DNA from: Mesorhizobium sp. ES1-1
GTDB lineage: Bacteria; Pseudomonadota; Alphaproteobacteria; Rhizobiales; Rhizobiaceae
Direction of reading: 5' to 3'
NCBI RefSeq assembly: GCF_020164785.1
Contig: NZ_JAIUGX010000007.1
Span: forward strand, 124,001-188,000
DNA: 64,000 bases
Of the stretch, positions 32,556-41,865 are shown in pieces (position 1 is the stretch's first letter; every line of letters starts with the position of its first letter). The notes under the pieces were generated by a model that searched no databases, was not told where the DNA came from, and saw nothing but the letters and a program-made list of their open reading frames with translations. Position numbers and translations under genes: made by a program.

Positions 32556-33608
32556 ATGAGCGCTTCTGTAGACGCACAAAGTATTCCTGTGCTGGATTTT
32601 TCCCGTTATGACGCCGACCCCGCATCAAGGGTCGCATTCCTGGAGGAATTGCGTCTAGCGGCGCGGGATGTGGGTTTCTTCTATTTGGCGGGCCATGGCA
32701 TCCCGCAATCGTTGATCGACGATGTGCTTCATGCGTCGCGTCAGTTCTTTGCATTGCCGGAAGAAGCCAAGCTCCAGATCGAAATGGTGAACTCACCGCA
32801 TTTTCGCGGCTATAACCGGGTCGGGCAGGAATTGACGAAAGGCCAGCGCGACTGGCGCGAGCAGATCGACATCGGCTCAGAGGCACCGGCGCTGCCCCGT
32901 GATAAGGACCTGCCAGGCTGGACACGGTTGCAGGGGCCCAACCAATGGCCTGACGCGCTGCCGGAACTGAAGCCGCTGTTGCTCGAATGGCAGGAACAGT
33001 TGACCGATCTGTCGACTCGCCTGCTGAAGGCGTTCGCCGCTGTCCTGGAGCAGGACGAGGACGCGTTCGAGACGATTTACGCCGGCACGCCAAACCACCT
33101 CATCAAGATCATCCGCTACCCGGGCCGGGATTCCACCGAAAGCGAGCAGGGCGTTGGCGCGCATAAGGACAGCGGTTTCCTGACGCTTCTGCTGCAGGAA
33201 AAGCAGAGGGGCCTGCAGGTCGAAGCTGCGGATGGCGAGTGGATAGACGCTGAGCCGCGTGCTGGCACCTTTGTCGTCAACATCGGCGAGTTGCTCGAGA
33301 TGGCGACCGACGGCTACTTAAAGGCCACTGTGCATCGGGTGGTGACGCCACCGGCCGGCACCGACCGGCTGTCCGTCGCCTTTTTCCTCGGCGCACCCTT
33401 TGACGCCGAAATTCCACTTCTGGACCTCGCGCCGCACCTGAAGGCGCAGGCGAACGGCGTTACCCGCGATCCTCAGAATCCGCTCTACCGCAACTCTGGA
33501 CAGAACGCGCTGAAAAGCCGGCTGCGTTCACATCCTGATGTCGCGCGGCGCCATCATGCCGATCTGCTCTCCACCCAGGCTCGCGCCGAAGTCGCGCCTT
33601 TCGCTTGA
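32556..33608 (+). CDS. Isopenicillin-N-synthase-family Fe(II) oxygenase 1
   Basis: 350 aa from ATG 32556 (AGAGAGG ahead). DIOX_N domain at residues ~10-120 (SIPVLDFSRYDADP, DVGFFYLAGHGIP), 2OG-FeII_Oxy domain ~180-280. Iron ligands H203 and D205 (GAHKDSGF) and H260 (ATVHRVV); R271/S273 (RLS) bind 2-oxoglutarate or the substrate carboxylate. It is first in an apparent operon with a sulfhydrylase-like enzyme and an importer, and its paralogue closes that operon. Oxidative cleavage or hydroxylation of an imported organosulfur compound is the best guess. Confidence 0.85.
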   Translation: MSASVDAQSIPVLDFSRYDADPASRVAFLEELRLAARDVGFFYLAGHGIPQSLIDDVLHASRQFFALPEEAKLQIEMVNSPHFRGYNRVGQELTKGQRDWREQIDIGSEAPALPRDKDLPGWTRLQGPNQWPDALPELKPLLLEWQEQLTDLSTRLLKAFAAVLEQDEDAFETIYAGTPNHLIKIIRYPGRDSTESEQGVGAHKDSGFLTLLLQEKQRGLQVEAADGEWIDAEPRAGTFVVNIGELLEMATDGYLKATVHRVVTPPAGTDRLSVAFFLGAPFDAEIPLLDLAPHLKAQANGVTRDPQNPLYRNSGQNALKSRLRSHPDVARRHHADLLSTQARAEVAPFA

Positions 33609-33637
33609 CGGCCGCAAAACAAGAGGAGGAACGACTG

Positions 33638-34963
33638 ATGACGCTGGAACATCTATCGCCTGAAACGCTCGCCCTGCATGGTGGCTCCTGGCGAGCTGAT
33701 CCCACGACCGGCGCTGTTGCGGTGCCGATCTATCAGACCACATCCTACCAGTTCCAGGACACTGATCATGCCGACCGGCTGTTTGCGCTCGATGAAGTCG
33801 GTCACATTTATACGCGCGTCTCGAACCCGACGCAGGATGCCCTTGAGACCCGCATAGCTGCGCTGGAAGGCGGTGCTGCCGCGCTGCTGCTTTCCTCTGG
33901 TCAAGCGGCTTCCGCCTATTCGGTACTGAATCTGGCCGGCGCCGGCGACAATATCGTCTCAGCCACCGATCTCTATGGAGGCACCTGGGCCCTGTTCGCC
34001 GCGACGCTCAAGCATCTCGGCGTCGAAGTAAGGTTCGTCGATCCTTCAGACCCGGAGAACTTCCGGCGCGCCACCGACGCGCGCACACGCGCCTACTATG
34101 CGGAATCGCTACCCAATCCGAAGCTGCAGGTCTTTTCGATCAAGGAAGTGGCCGACATCGGCCGATCCCTCGGCGTGCCCTTGATCGTCGATAACACTGC
34201 GGCGCCGCTCAGCATCCGGCCGTTCGATCATGGTGCGGCGGTCGTCGTCTACTCGGCGACCAAATACATTGGCGGCCATGGCACGTCGATCGGCGGCATC
34301 GTCATCGATGGCGGAAACTTCCCTTGGGAAGAGCATGCCGAACGCTTTCCGACGCTGAATCAGCCGGACCCAAGCTACCATGGGAAGGTCTGGGTCGAGG
34401 CGGCCAAGCCGCTCGGCCCGGTGGCCTACGTGTTGCGCATCCGCACTGTCCTTCTGCGCGACGTCGGTGCCGCGATCAGTCCTTTCAACGCCTTCCAGTT
34501 GCTGCAGGGCCTCGAAACGCTGCCGCTGCGCATCCGCCAGCACAACGAGAACGCCATCAAAGTGGCGGAGTTTCTGCGGGATCATCCAAAGGTCGCAAAT
34601 GTCATCTTCCCTCGCTACCAGACCGGCGATAGCAAGCGGCGTGCCGATGCCTATCTCCGGAAGGGCAGCTACGGCGCGCTCGTCGGCTTCGAATTGAAGG
34701 ATGGCCGCGAGGCCGGACGTTCCTTCATCAATGGACTGAAGCTGCTCTATCACGTTGCCAACATCGGCGACGCGCGCTCCCTGGCCATCCATCCGTCGAC
34801 CACGACCCACTCTCAGCTTTCGCCTGAAGAGCAACTCGCGACGGGAGTAACCCCCGGCTATGTCAGGCTTTCCATTGGCATAGAGCATCCAGACGACATC
34901 ATTCGAGATCTCGAACAGGCGCTCGATCAGGTCGTAGGCGACAGCGAACTCAGGGCTGCCTAG
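33638..34963 (+). CDS. O-acetylhomoserine sulfhydrylase-like PLP enzyme (Cys/Met metabolism family)
   Basis: 441 aa from ATG 33638. Residues IYTRVSNPTQDALETRIAALEGG and VYSATKYIGGHGTSIGG are the family signatures; K209 is the Schiff-base lysine and D185 contacts the PLP ring. Length and the HGTSIGG loop fit O-acetylhomoserine aminocarboxypropyltransferase (direct sulfide or methanethiol incorporation) rather than cystathionine gamma-synthase. Lies 29 nt after oxygenase 1, so likely co-transcribed. It would trap sulfide or a thiol released by the oxygenases. Confidence 0.87.
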   Translation: MTLEHLSPETLALHGGSWRADPTTGAVAVPIYQTTSYQFQDTDHADRLFALDEVGHIYTRVSNPTQDALETRIAALEGGAAALLLSSGQAASAYSVLNLAGAGDNIVSATDLYGGTWALFAATLKHLGVEVRFVDPSDPENFRRATDARTRAYYAESLPNPKLQVFSIKEVADIGRSLGVPLIVDNTAAPLSIRPFDHGAAVVVYSATKYIGGHGTSIGGIVIDGGNFPWEEHAERFPTLNQPDPSYHGKVWVEAAKPLGPVAYVLRIRTVLLRDVGAAISPFNAFQLLQGLETLPLRIRQHNENAIKVAEFLRDHPKVANVIFPRYQTGDSKRRADAYLRKGSYGALVGFELKDGREAGRSFINGLKLLYHVANIGDARSLAIHPSTTTHSQLSPEEQLATGVTPGYVRLSIGIEHPDDIIRDLEQALDQVVGDSELRAA

Positions 34964-35002
34964 CCCGTTCGCCAATTACAAATTCATTCGCAGGAGGGGA
35001 AT

Positions 35003-36031
35003 ATGACCACAGGCAAAAAAAACACATCAACGATTTCACGGCGTGGCGTGCTGCGGGCTGCAGGCGCGCTGGGGGTTGGCGCTGCTGCTGTAGGCTTGCT
35101 GGCCCGGCCGACAAGCTACGCAATTGCCGGTAACGCCACGAAGGTCAGGCTGTCGTGGACTGAATTCGCGGCTTGCCATTCGCCGATCGCCTTCGCGTTA
35201 TCGAAGGGCATCTACGCCAAGCATGATCTCGACATCGATCTCTACTACCAAGGCGCCAGCGGCCAGACCCTGATCCAGTCGATCGCCACCAACAAGACGG
35301 ATGCCGGTGCCGGCCTGCTGTACGATTGGGTCAAGCCGCTGGAGCAGGGGCTCGACGTCAAGCTCTTCGTCGGCTCGCATGGCGGCTGCACGAGGCTGCT
35401 GGCCTCCAAGGCCTCCGGGGTCACCACGCTCGAAGGCCTCAGGGGCAAGACCATCGTCTCCTACGACGTCGCCAGCCCGCCGAAGCATTCTTTCCAGGTC
35501 GCACTGGCCAAGGCCGGCCTCGATCCCAACAACGACGTCAACTGGACCAACGTGCCTTTCGACCTCGTCGGCGAGGCTGTCGGAAAGGGCCAGGCCGACG
35601 CCTTGGCGCATCTCGATCCATGGGCCTATGCCCACAAGAAGAAGTTCGATCTCGTCGAGGTCGCCAATACGCAGACCGGCTCGTTCGAGGGCGCTGTCTG
35701 CTGCGTCCTCGGCGTCAACTCGGCCTTCCTCGACGCCAACAAGGATGCCATCCGCCGCCTGGCAGAGGCCGATATCGAGATCCACGAATATGCATCGGCG
35801 CATCCCGATGAGGTTGCCAAATGGTTCGTCGACAATCTCAACCCGGGTTTCCCCTTCGAGGATATCCGCGACGAGATTTCCTCATGGGTGCTGCACAACC
35901 ACCCGGTCGGCAAGGACTTACGCGATCAGGTCCAGCATGCCGCCGCCGACCTTTCACTGATCAAGGTGCTTGATCCGACGACCGACCCGGCCGAACTGGC
36001 CGGACGGGTGACCGTCGACATCCTCGCCTGA
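35003..36031 (+). CDS. ABC transporter substrate-binding protein, SsuA/TauA/NMT1-like, Tat-type leader
   Basis: 342 aa. Twin-arginine leader with R13-R14 in ISRRGVLRAAGALGVG, so probably exported folded. The mature part follows the NMT1/SsuA fold (VRLSWTEFAACHSPIAFALSKG, GASGQTLIQSIATNKTDAG). The family carries sulfonates, taurine, nitrate or thiamine-type compounds. GGAGGGG precedes ATG 35003. First of three transporter genes. The sulfhydrylase-like neighbour makes an organosulfur ligand likely. Confidence 0.87.
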   Translation: MTTGKKNTSTISRRGVLRAAGALGVGAAAVGLLARPTSYAIAGNATKVRLSWTEFAACHSPIAFALSKGIYAKHDLDIDLYYQGASGQTLIQSIATNKTDAGAGLLYDWVKPLEQGLDVKLFVGSHGGCTRLLASKASGVTTLEGLRGKTIVSYDVASPPKHSFQVALAKAGLDPNNDVNWTNVPFDLVGEAVGKGQADALAHLDPWAYAHKKKFDLVEVANTQTGSFEGAVCCVLGVNSAFLDANKDAIRRLAEADIEIHEYASAHPDEVAKWFVDNLNPGFPFEDIRDEISSWVLHNHPVGKDLRDQVQHAAADLSLIKVLDPTTDPAELAGRVTVDILA

Positions 36032-36039
36032 CGGTCAAA

Positions 36040-37044
36040 ATGACGAGTGCGGCAGTCGACAAGGACGCGGGCAGAAAGAGTGTTTCGTCTGCTTTTGCTA
36101 GGCCCGTGTGGAAGCACGGGCTCTACGCGGCGGCGGCCTGGCTCCTTGCTGCCATCGTCACCGCGGCGTTTCCCGACGTCGTGCCGTGGGGCAGCCGCGA
36201 TGTCTTTGTCGGATTGCTTTTAGGCGGAGGGGCGGTGCTGGCGGGCCTTGCCTTCAGCGTCGAGAAGCTTGGCGGATTGGGCCGCGGTCTGATCCACTAC
36301 GGTCCCTGGCTGATCGCCCTTGGCCTTTGGTTCGCATTGTGGGAATTGATCACGGCCAAGCTCGGCTGGATGCCGAAACCGTTCTTCTCGCCGCCGCACG
36401 GCCTGCTGCATGTCTACATTGTCGACTGGCAGCGCATCCTCATCTGCATCGCCTACACGGCGCGGCTGTGGACGATTGGATTCTTCAGCGGCATCATTAT
36501 CGGATTCACCGGTGGGGTCGCGCTCGGCTGGTCGAAGACCTTCGCCTATTGGGGCATGCCGGTGCTGAGACTGATCGGCCCGGTGCCGGCGAGCGCCTGG
36601 ATCCCGGCTACGTTCTTCCTGTTCCCGACCACATTCCAGGCCAGCCTGTTCCTGGTCGCGCTTGCCTCCGGCATACCGGTTGCGATCCTCACCGCCTCCG
36701 GCGTCAATTCGGTGAACCGCGCCTTCTACGACGTGGCGCGGACGCTGGGCGCCAACAATCGCTACCTGGTTCTCCGCGTGGCGATACCCGCCGCCTTGCC
36801 GCACGTCTTCATCGGCCTGTTCATGGGGTTGTATTACTCGTTCGCCGTCCTGGTGGTCGCCGAAATGCTCGGCGCGAAATACGGCCTTGGCTGGTACCTT
36901 CAGTTCCAGACCGCCTATTCGGCCTATGCAAATGTCTACGCCATGCTGATCATCATGGCCTTGCTCTGCTCGGGTCTGGTCAAGCTGTTGTTCGTGATAC
37001 GCGACCGGCTGCTCGGATGGCAGAAGGGGGTTGTGCAATGGTAG
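36040..37044 (+). CDS. ABC transporter permease, SsuC/TauC-like
   Basis: 334 aa, longer than usual SsuC because of ~80 extra N-terminal residues with two membrane spans (AAAWLLAAIVTAAFPDVV). The BPD_transp_1 core has SAWIPATFFLF and the EAA-type loop DVARTLGANNRYLVLRVAIPAALPHVF. Starts 9 nt after the binding-protein gene and overlaps the ATPase gene by 7 nt, so the three form one translational unit. Confidence 0.9.
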   Translation: MTSAAVDKDAGRKSVSSAFARPVWKHGLYAAAAWLLAAIVTAAFPDVVPWGSRDVFVGLLLGGGAVLAGLAFSVEKLGGLGRGLIHYGPWLIALGLWFALWELITAKLGWMPKPFFSPPHGLLHVYIVDWQRILICIAYTARLWTIGFFSGIIIGFTGGVALGWSKTFAYWGMPVLRLIGPVPASAWIPATFFLFPTTFQASLFLVALASGIPVAILTASGVNSVNRAFYDVARTLGANNRYLVLRVAIPAALPHVFIGLFMGLYYSFAVLVVAEMLGAKYGLGWYLQFQTAYSAYANVYAMLIIMALLCSGLVKLLFVIRDRLLGWQKGVVQW

Positions 37045-37826
37045 CCACCACCCTGCGCGCCGCGTCCGCAAACGCCGCCGGCCTTGCCATCGACTTCCAA
37101 ACGGTCTCGCATCAATACGATCTGGACGGGCAGCCCTTGCCCGTCTTGCGGCAAATCGACCTGAACGTGGGGCCGGGCGAGTTCATCGCATTGCTCGGTC
37201 CGTCCGGCTGCGGCAAGTCGACCTTGCTGAGGCTGGCGGCAGGCTTGGAACGACCGACCACCGGCGACGTGCTGGAGGACGGGACAAGCATCGCCAGCCC
37301 GGATCCGTCGCGCGTGCTGGTGTTCCAGGATCCGACCTTGTTTCCGTGGCGGACCGTCCGCGACAATGTCGCCATCGGGCCGGAAGCGCGCGGCGTGCTG
37401 GCCGGCAGTCAGAAGCGGATCGACGATGCGCTTCGCTTGGTCAAGCTCGAGGCTTTCGCCTCGGCTTTTCCGCATCAGCTGTCAGGAGGCATGGCGCAAC
37501 GGGCTGCACTTGCACGTGCTTTGGTAAACGATCCCCATCTGCTGCTGCTCGATGAGCCGCTGGGACGTCTGGACTCGCTCACCAGGCTGACCATGCAGGA
37601 GGAAATCCTGTCGCTCTGGCGGCATGCTGGATACACGGTCATTCTTGTCACCCATGATGTCGAGGAGGCTCTGCTTTTGTCGCAGCGCGTCATCATTCTG
37701 AGCGAGCGCCCGGCCCGCATCAAGTCCGAGGTCGTGGTCGACCTGCCATATCCGCGTCGGCGCGACGACCCGCGGATCGTCGCCCAGCGTCAGACCATCC
37801 TCGAGTTTCTCGGGTTCTCGGCATGA
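37038..37826 (+). CDS. ABC transporter ATPase, SsuB/TauB-like
   Basis: 262 aa from ATG 37038, which overlaps the permease stop. Walker A GPSGCGKS (54-61), Q-loop FQDPTLFPW, signature LSGGMAQR (148-155), Walker B LLLLDEP (168-174), switch H206. The FPWRTVRDNVAIGPE motif marks the nitrate/sulfonate/taurine subfamily. A longer frame upstream lies inside the permease and has no start support. Confidence 0.95.
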   Translation: MVATTLRAASANAAGLAIDFQTVSHQYDLDGQPLPVLRQIDLNVGPGEFIALLGPSGCGKSTLLRLAAGLERPTTGDVLEDGTSIASPDPSRVLVFQDPTLFPWRTVRDNVAIGPEARGVLAGSQKRIDDALRLVKLEAFASAFPHQLSGGMAQRAALARALVNDPHLLLLDEPLGRLDSLTRLTMQEEILSLWRHAGYTVILVTHDVEEALLLSQRVIILSERPARIKSEVVVDLPYPRRRDDPRIVAQRQTILEFLGFSA

Positions 37827-38173
37827 CAAGAAATGTCTCGGCATCGATCTGGAGGTTGTTGTCGCTGCGTTGGCTGGAAGCAGCGGGGATCGCACTGACG
37901 CTGGTCGCGCTGGCCTGGTGGGCAATCGTCTACGCGCAGGTCATGTCCAACACCGGCTTTCCGATCGAACGCACGCTGCCGTGCCTGCTGCAAACGTCCG
38001 ACCGCTGCTCGCTTGCCATGTCGCTGTGCAAGAATTGGCATTTTCTCGGCATCACGCGCTACTCGCCGGAGTTGCTGTGGGCCGGGGCGATCGTTTCCAG
38101 TCTTGCGCTTCTTCTGGGAAGCTTCACTCAAACTCCAAAGCAGAGAGAAAAGAAGGACCCTGACCATGCCTAG
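37823..38173 (+). CDS. Small membrane protein with periplasmic cysteines, 116 aa
   Basis: ATG overlaps the ATPase stop (ATGA), so it is part of the same operon. Two membrane spans, ALTLVALAWWAIVYAQV and WAGAIVSSLALLLGSF, flank a ~45-residue loop with three cysteines (C54, C62 and C69 by my count; LPCLLQTSDRC). No known family recognised. Thiol-redox or metal-linked partner of the importer or oxygenases is possible but unproven. It overlaps the next gene by 8 nt. Confidence 0.6.
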   Translation: MTRNVSASIWRLLSLRWLEAAGIALTLVALAWWAIVYAQVMSNTGFPIERTLPCLLQTSDRCSLAMSLCKNWHFLGITRYSPELLWAGAIVSSLALLLGSFTQTPKQREKKDPDHA

Positions 38174-39185
38174 AGTTGTCCCCGTGCTCGATCTCAGCCG
38201 TCTCGAACAAGGTGCTTCCGAGTCCCGCACTTTTCTTCTGGATTTGCGCACGGCGGCCCGGGACGTTGGCTTCTTCTATCTCAGCGGTCATGGAATTTCA
38301 GCCTCCGATATTGATGAGGTGATTGGTGCTTCCCGTCGCTTCTTCGCGTTGCCCGCGGCCGACAAGTTGGCCATCGAAATGGTCAAATCCTCGCAGTTTC
38401 GGGGCTATACGCGCGCCGGCGGCGAACTGACCAAGGGCGCTGCCGACTGGCGTGAACAACTTGATATCGGCGTCGAGCGTCAGCCCATACCGCAACGGCC
38501 GGGGGTCGCACCCTGGACCAGGCTGCAAGGGCCCAATCAGTGGCCGTCGGCACTGCCGGATCTCAAACCGGCGCTGCTTGCATGGCAGGCAAAGGCGACG
38601 GGGGTGGCGATCCGGCTGCTCAAGGCCTTTGCGTTGTCGCTTGATCAGCCCGAGAGCGCCTTCGACGCGATCTACCAGGACTCGCCTAATCATCGCATGA
38701 AGATTGTGCGCTACCCCGGTCGCGATGCAACGGACGGCGACCAAGGCGTCGGCGCGCACAAGGATGGCGGCTTCCTGACCCTGCTGTTGCAGGACGACAA
38801 CAAGGGCCTTCAGGTGGAATATGACGGGAGCTGGGTCGATGTTGAACCCATCCCTGGAACGCTGGTCGTTAATATTGGCGAACTGCTCGAACTGGCGTCC
38901 AACGGATATCTGCGCGCGACAGTTCATCGTGTGGTGACGCCGCCGGCCGGCGTCGAGCGGATTTCCGTTCCTTTCTTCTTCAGCGCGCGGCTGGACGCCA
39001 CCATACCTTTGCTCAGCCTGCCCGAGGAACTGGCGGCCGAGGCGCGCGGGCCGGCAAGCGATCCGGACAACCCGTTGTTCCGCGACGTCGGCACCAATGT
39101 TCTGAAGAGCCGCCTGCGCTCCCACCCCGACGTGGCGCGTCGGCATTATGCGGATCTGCTGGAAACCGGAGCGGCGGGCTCGTAA
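38166..39185 (+). CDS. Isopenicillin-N-synthase-family Fe(II) oxygenase 2
   Basis: 339 aa from ATG 38166, overlapping the small membrane protein. Close paralogue of oxygenase 1 (shared FRGY-x-R-x-G-x-ELTKG, DWREQ, LQGPNQWP, KSRLRSHPDVARRH). Iron ligands H198, D200 (GAHKDGGF) and H254 (ATVHRVV); R265/S267 for the co-substrate. Having two such enzymes at the two ends of one operon suggests successive oxidations or two substrates imported by the same transporter. Followed by an intrinsic terminator at 39342. Confidence 0.85.
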   Translation: MPRVVPVLDLSRLEQGASESRTFLLDLRTAARDVGFFYLSGHGISASDIDEVIGASRRFFALPAADKLAIEMVKSSQFRGYTRAGGELTKGAADWREQLDIGVERQPIPQRPGVAPWTRLQGPNQWPSALPDLKPALLAWQAKATGVAIRLLKAFALSLDQPESAFDAIYQDSPNHRMKIVRYPGRDATDGDQGVGAHKDGGFLTLLLQDDNKGLQVEYDGSWVDVEPIPGTLVVNIGELLELASNGYLRATVHRVVTPPAGVERISVPFFFSARLDATIPLLSLPEELAAEARGPASDPDNPLFRDVGTNVLKSRLRSHPDVARRHYADLLETGAAGS

Positions 39186-39341
39186 GGCTGGCCGAGGGCG
39201 CGAATTTTGCTGTTTGGCGGTTTTTTGGAATGTCGTTCGTCGCTAGCGTCACGAAATAGGCCTAGAAAGGTAAAATCGTTCGGCGGTTTCCTCCCATTCC
39301 GCTGAACGGTGTTCCCCTCTGAAGGTTTTGTACCTTCTTTT

Positions 39342-39374
39342 GGCCGGGCCGCATTTCGAGCCCGGCCATTTTTT
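39342..39374 (+). terminator. Intrinsic terminator after oxygenase 2
   Basis: GGCCGGGC pairs with GCCCGGCC round a 10-nt loop, followed by ATTTTTTG. Confidence 0.9.
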
Positions 39375-39529
39375 GTCCGCCGCTTACCGTCGAGAATTCT
39401 GCTCGCTCCTCGTCGCCGGATTTCGCCTCCATGAGCCATTTGCACACAAGGTGATTGGCATTCGCCGCAATGGCCTTTTTCGAGGCAAACTGCTTTCCCG
39501 ATAAGCAAGAAATTGGAAGGCCGTTCCTT

Positions 39530-39553
39530 AGTCTATAAATTTATAGGGTTAAC
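39530..39553 (+). promoter_or_regulatory. Shared AT-rich regulatory element, copy B
   Basis: AGTCTA, T, AAATTTATAG, 2 nt, TTAAC; includes the perfect palindrome CTATAAATTTATAG (39533-39546). 71 nt before ATG 39625. Near-identical to copy A. Confidence 0.6.
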
Positions 39554-39624
39554 TTCGAGGCAGTCGAACAGGGCGGGGGACCTTCCGCCATCGGCACAGT
39601 GATAAACCTCAGGAGTTGACTGAC

Positions 39625-40659
39625 ATGACGATTGCAAAGCGCCCTGGCGCCCGCTGGCGGACGGCATTGGCGACGACGCTGGTAGTGGCGGCGGGATTGT
39701 TCTCCACCGCGACCTTTGCCGGACCGACGCTCGACAAGATCAAGCAGCGCGGCTCCATCAAGGTCGGCGTCGGCACGACGCCCGGCTTCTTCTCACCGGA
39801 CAGCAACGGCCGCTGGCAAGGCTTTTTCGTAGACTATGGCCGCGCCCTGTCTATCACCGTGTTTGGGGATCCGGATAAGGTGGAGTTCACAAATTCCTCG
39901 CCGCAGCAGCGTCTACCAGCTCTCCAGGCAGGTGAATTCGACGTGCTGCTGTCTGGCGTGACGGTGACAATCACGCGGGCCTTTCAGCTAGGCTTTCATT
40001 TCGGCCCGACCATCTTCTACGACGGCCAAGGCATCCTGGTCCGCAAGGACCTCGGCGTGACCAAGGCGGCCGAACTCGATGGCGCCACCATCGGCGTGCA
40101 GAGCGGCACTACCGGCGAACTGAACATCGCCGACTTCTTCCGCAAGACAGGCAAGAAGTTCACGCCCGTGACGATCGAGGACACAGGCGAGTTCATCAAC
40201 GCGCTGGAGACAGGCCGTGTCGATGCCATCACGCAGGATTCGTCCGATCTCGTCGGCAAGCGCACGCAACTGAAGAAGCCGGATGATTATATCATCCTGC
40301 CGGAGCGACTGTCGAAGGAACCGCTAGCGCCCGCGATCGCGGGCGGCGATGACCGCTGGCTCGAGATCGTCAACTGGACAGTCAACGCCACCATTCAGGC
40401 CGAGGAGTGGGGCATCACCAGCAAGAACATTGACGAGTTTCTAAAGTCGCCTGACCCTGCGATCCAGCGCTTCCTGGGCGTCGATCCGTCTCTTGCGCAG
40501 GCGATCGGGCTCGATCCGAAATGGGCCTATAACATCATCAAGACCGTAGGCAATTACGGTGAGATCTACGAAAGGAACCTGAAGCCGCTTGGTTGGGAGC
40601 GTGGCTACAACAGCCTGTGGGTCAATGGCGGCCTGCTCTATTCGCCGCCATTCCGCTAA
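39625..40659 (+). CDS. Amino-acid ABC transporter binding protein, AapJ-like
   Basis: 344 aa from ATG 39625 (GGAG ahead). Signal peptide ATTLVVAAGLFSTATFA. The Aap/Bzt-type polar amino-acid binding fold is clear: TLDKIKQRGSIKVGVGT, DYGRALSITVFGDPDKVEF, TRAFQLGFHFGPTIFYDGQG, and the C-terminal GERGYNSLW-type ending (WERGYNSLWVNGGLL). It binds acidic or general L-amino acids in relatives; the ligand here may be sulfur-containing. Preceded by regulatory element copy B. Confidence 0.88.
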   Translation: MTIAKRPGARWRTALATTLVVAAGLFSTATFAGPTLDKIKQRGSIKVGVGTTPGFFSPDSNGRWQGFFVDYGRALSITVFGDPDKVEFTNSSPQQRLPALQAGEFDVLLSGVTVTITRAFQLGFHFGPTIFYDGQGILVRKDLGVTKAAELDGATIGVQSGTTGELNIADFFRKTGKKFTPVTIEDTGEFINALETGRVDAITQDSSDLVGKRTQLKKPDDYIILPERLSKEPLAPAIAGGDDRWLEIVNWTVNATIQAEEWGITSKNIDEFLKSPDPAIQRFLGVDPSLAQAIGLDPKWAYNIIKTVGNYGEIYERNLKPLGWERGYNSLWVNGGLLYSPPFR

Positions 40660-40671
40660 GACCCTCAACCA

Positions 40672-41865
40672 ATGTCATCGATTGTCGAAGCCGTGCCGGG
40701 TCCAGTTGGACCCGGCATTTTGCGCAAGATGTCGCTCTGGTGGGGAAACTGGCCGCTGACGCAGGTCGCCGTGATCGCGGCGGTCATCGCCCTTTTCTGG
40801 CTGCTTGGCCACAACACGGCGGAGACGATGGCGCGTATCGGCATCGCCCCGGGTTTCGACTTCCTCGGCCGGCCGGCCAATTTCGAGATCGGTGAGACGC
40901 CGATCGCGTTTAGGGCCGGCGATCCCTATGCACGCGCAATCCTGGCCGGTCTCTTGAACACGCTGCGGGCGGCGGCACTTGGCTGCGTGCTGGCGACAAT
41001 TCTCGGCGTCATCCTCGGAGTTGCCGGCCTTTCCGGCAATCTGCTACTGGCGGCGCTGGTGCGCTGGTACGTCGAGATCGTTCGCAACACGCCGCTTCTG
41101 CTTCAGCTGTTCTTCTGGATATCGCTGGCAAAATCGTTTCCGTCGCCCCGGCAGGCGCTGTCGGCATTCGGCAGTTTTTTCCTCACCAACCGCGGCGTGT
41201 TCGTTCCGGGGCTCGGCTTCCACAATGTATCCGCGCCGACCGTATGGGTTCTCGCCGGTCTCGCCATTGCCTATCTAGCCTTCGTTGCCTGGGCGCGAGG
41301 CAAACGCAGTCTGCCCGCCAGGCGTCTGGGTCTCGCAACTGCATTGCTGGTGGGCGGCATCGTGCTTGCCTTTCCGCTGACCGGCGCCGGCGCTACTTGG
41401 GAACTACCGGCGCTTGCCGGGTTCAACATTCGCGGTGGCTACAACCTGACTCCGGAATTCGCCGCGCTCCTGGCCGGCCTGGTGGTGAAGTTTTCGGCCG
41501 CCATCGCCGAGATTGTGCGGGCCGGCATCCAGTCCGTCGACCGTGGGCAATGGGAGGCGTCGAGAGCGCTCGGCCTGCACAGAGGCCAGATCATGCGCCT
41601 CGTTGTACTGCCGCAGGCATTGCGCGTCATCACACCACTGACGACGTCCAGCTATCTGGACCTGACCAAAGATTCGAGCCTCGCCGTCGCCATCGGTTAC
41701 CCGGACCTCGTCAGCATCATCAACACCACGGCCAACACGACCGGACAATCGCTGGAAGCGCTGACGATGCTGATCGCCATCTATCTGGCCATCAACCTGT
41801 CCGTCTCGGTGGCCATGAACGTTTATAACAGGCGTGTCGCTCTCAGGGGAAACGGGCGGGCATGA
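40672..41865 (+). CDS. Amino-acid ABC permease, AapQ-like
   Basis: 397 aa. Long AapQ type with a big first periplasmic loop. Conserved core NTLRAAALGCVLATILG, EIVRNTPLLLQLFFW and the EAA loop ASRALGLHRGQIMRLVVLPQALRVITP. Starts 12 nt after the binding-protein gene. Confidence 0.9.
   Translation: MSSIVEAVPGPVGPGILRKMSLWWGNWPLTQVAVIAAVIALFWLLGHNTAETMARIGIAPGFDFLGRPANFEIGETPIAFRAGDPYARAILAGLLNTLRAAALGCVLATILGVILGVAGLSGNLLLAALVRWYVEIVRNTPLLLQLFFWISLAKSFPSPRQALSAFGSFFLTNRGVFVPGLGFHNVSAPTVWVLAGLAIAYLAFVAWARGKRSLPARRLGLATALLVGGIVLAFPLTGAGATWELPALAGFNIRGGYNLTPEFAALLAGLVVKFSAAIAEIVRAGIQSVDRGQWEASRALGLHRGQIMRLVVLPQALRVITPLTTSSYLDLTKDSSLAVAIGYPDLVSIINTTANTTGQSLEALTMLIAIYLAINLSVSVAMNVYNRRVALRGNGRA

Larger units (their letters stand above)
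39186..39624. other. 439-bp intergenic region before the amino-acid importer
   Basis: Contains the operon terminator (39342-39374) and regulatory element copy B (39530-39553). No gene recognised. Confidence 0.7.

Noticed and set aside
36108..37037. N-terminal extension of the ABC ATPase across the permease gene
   Set aside because: It is out of frame with the permease, poor in protein-like sequence, and ATG 37038 with normal overlap explains the gene.
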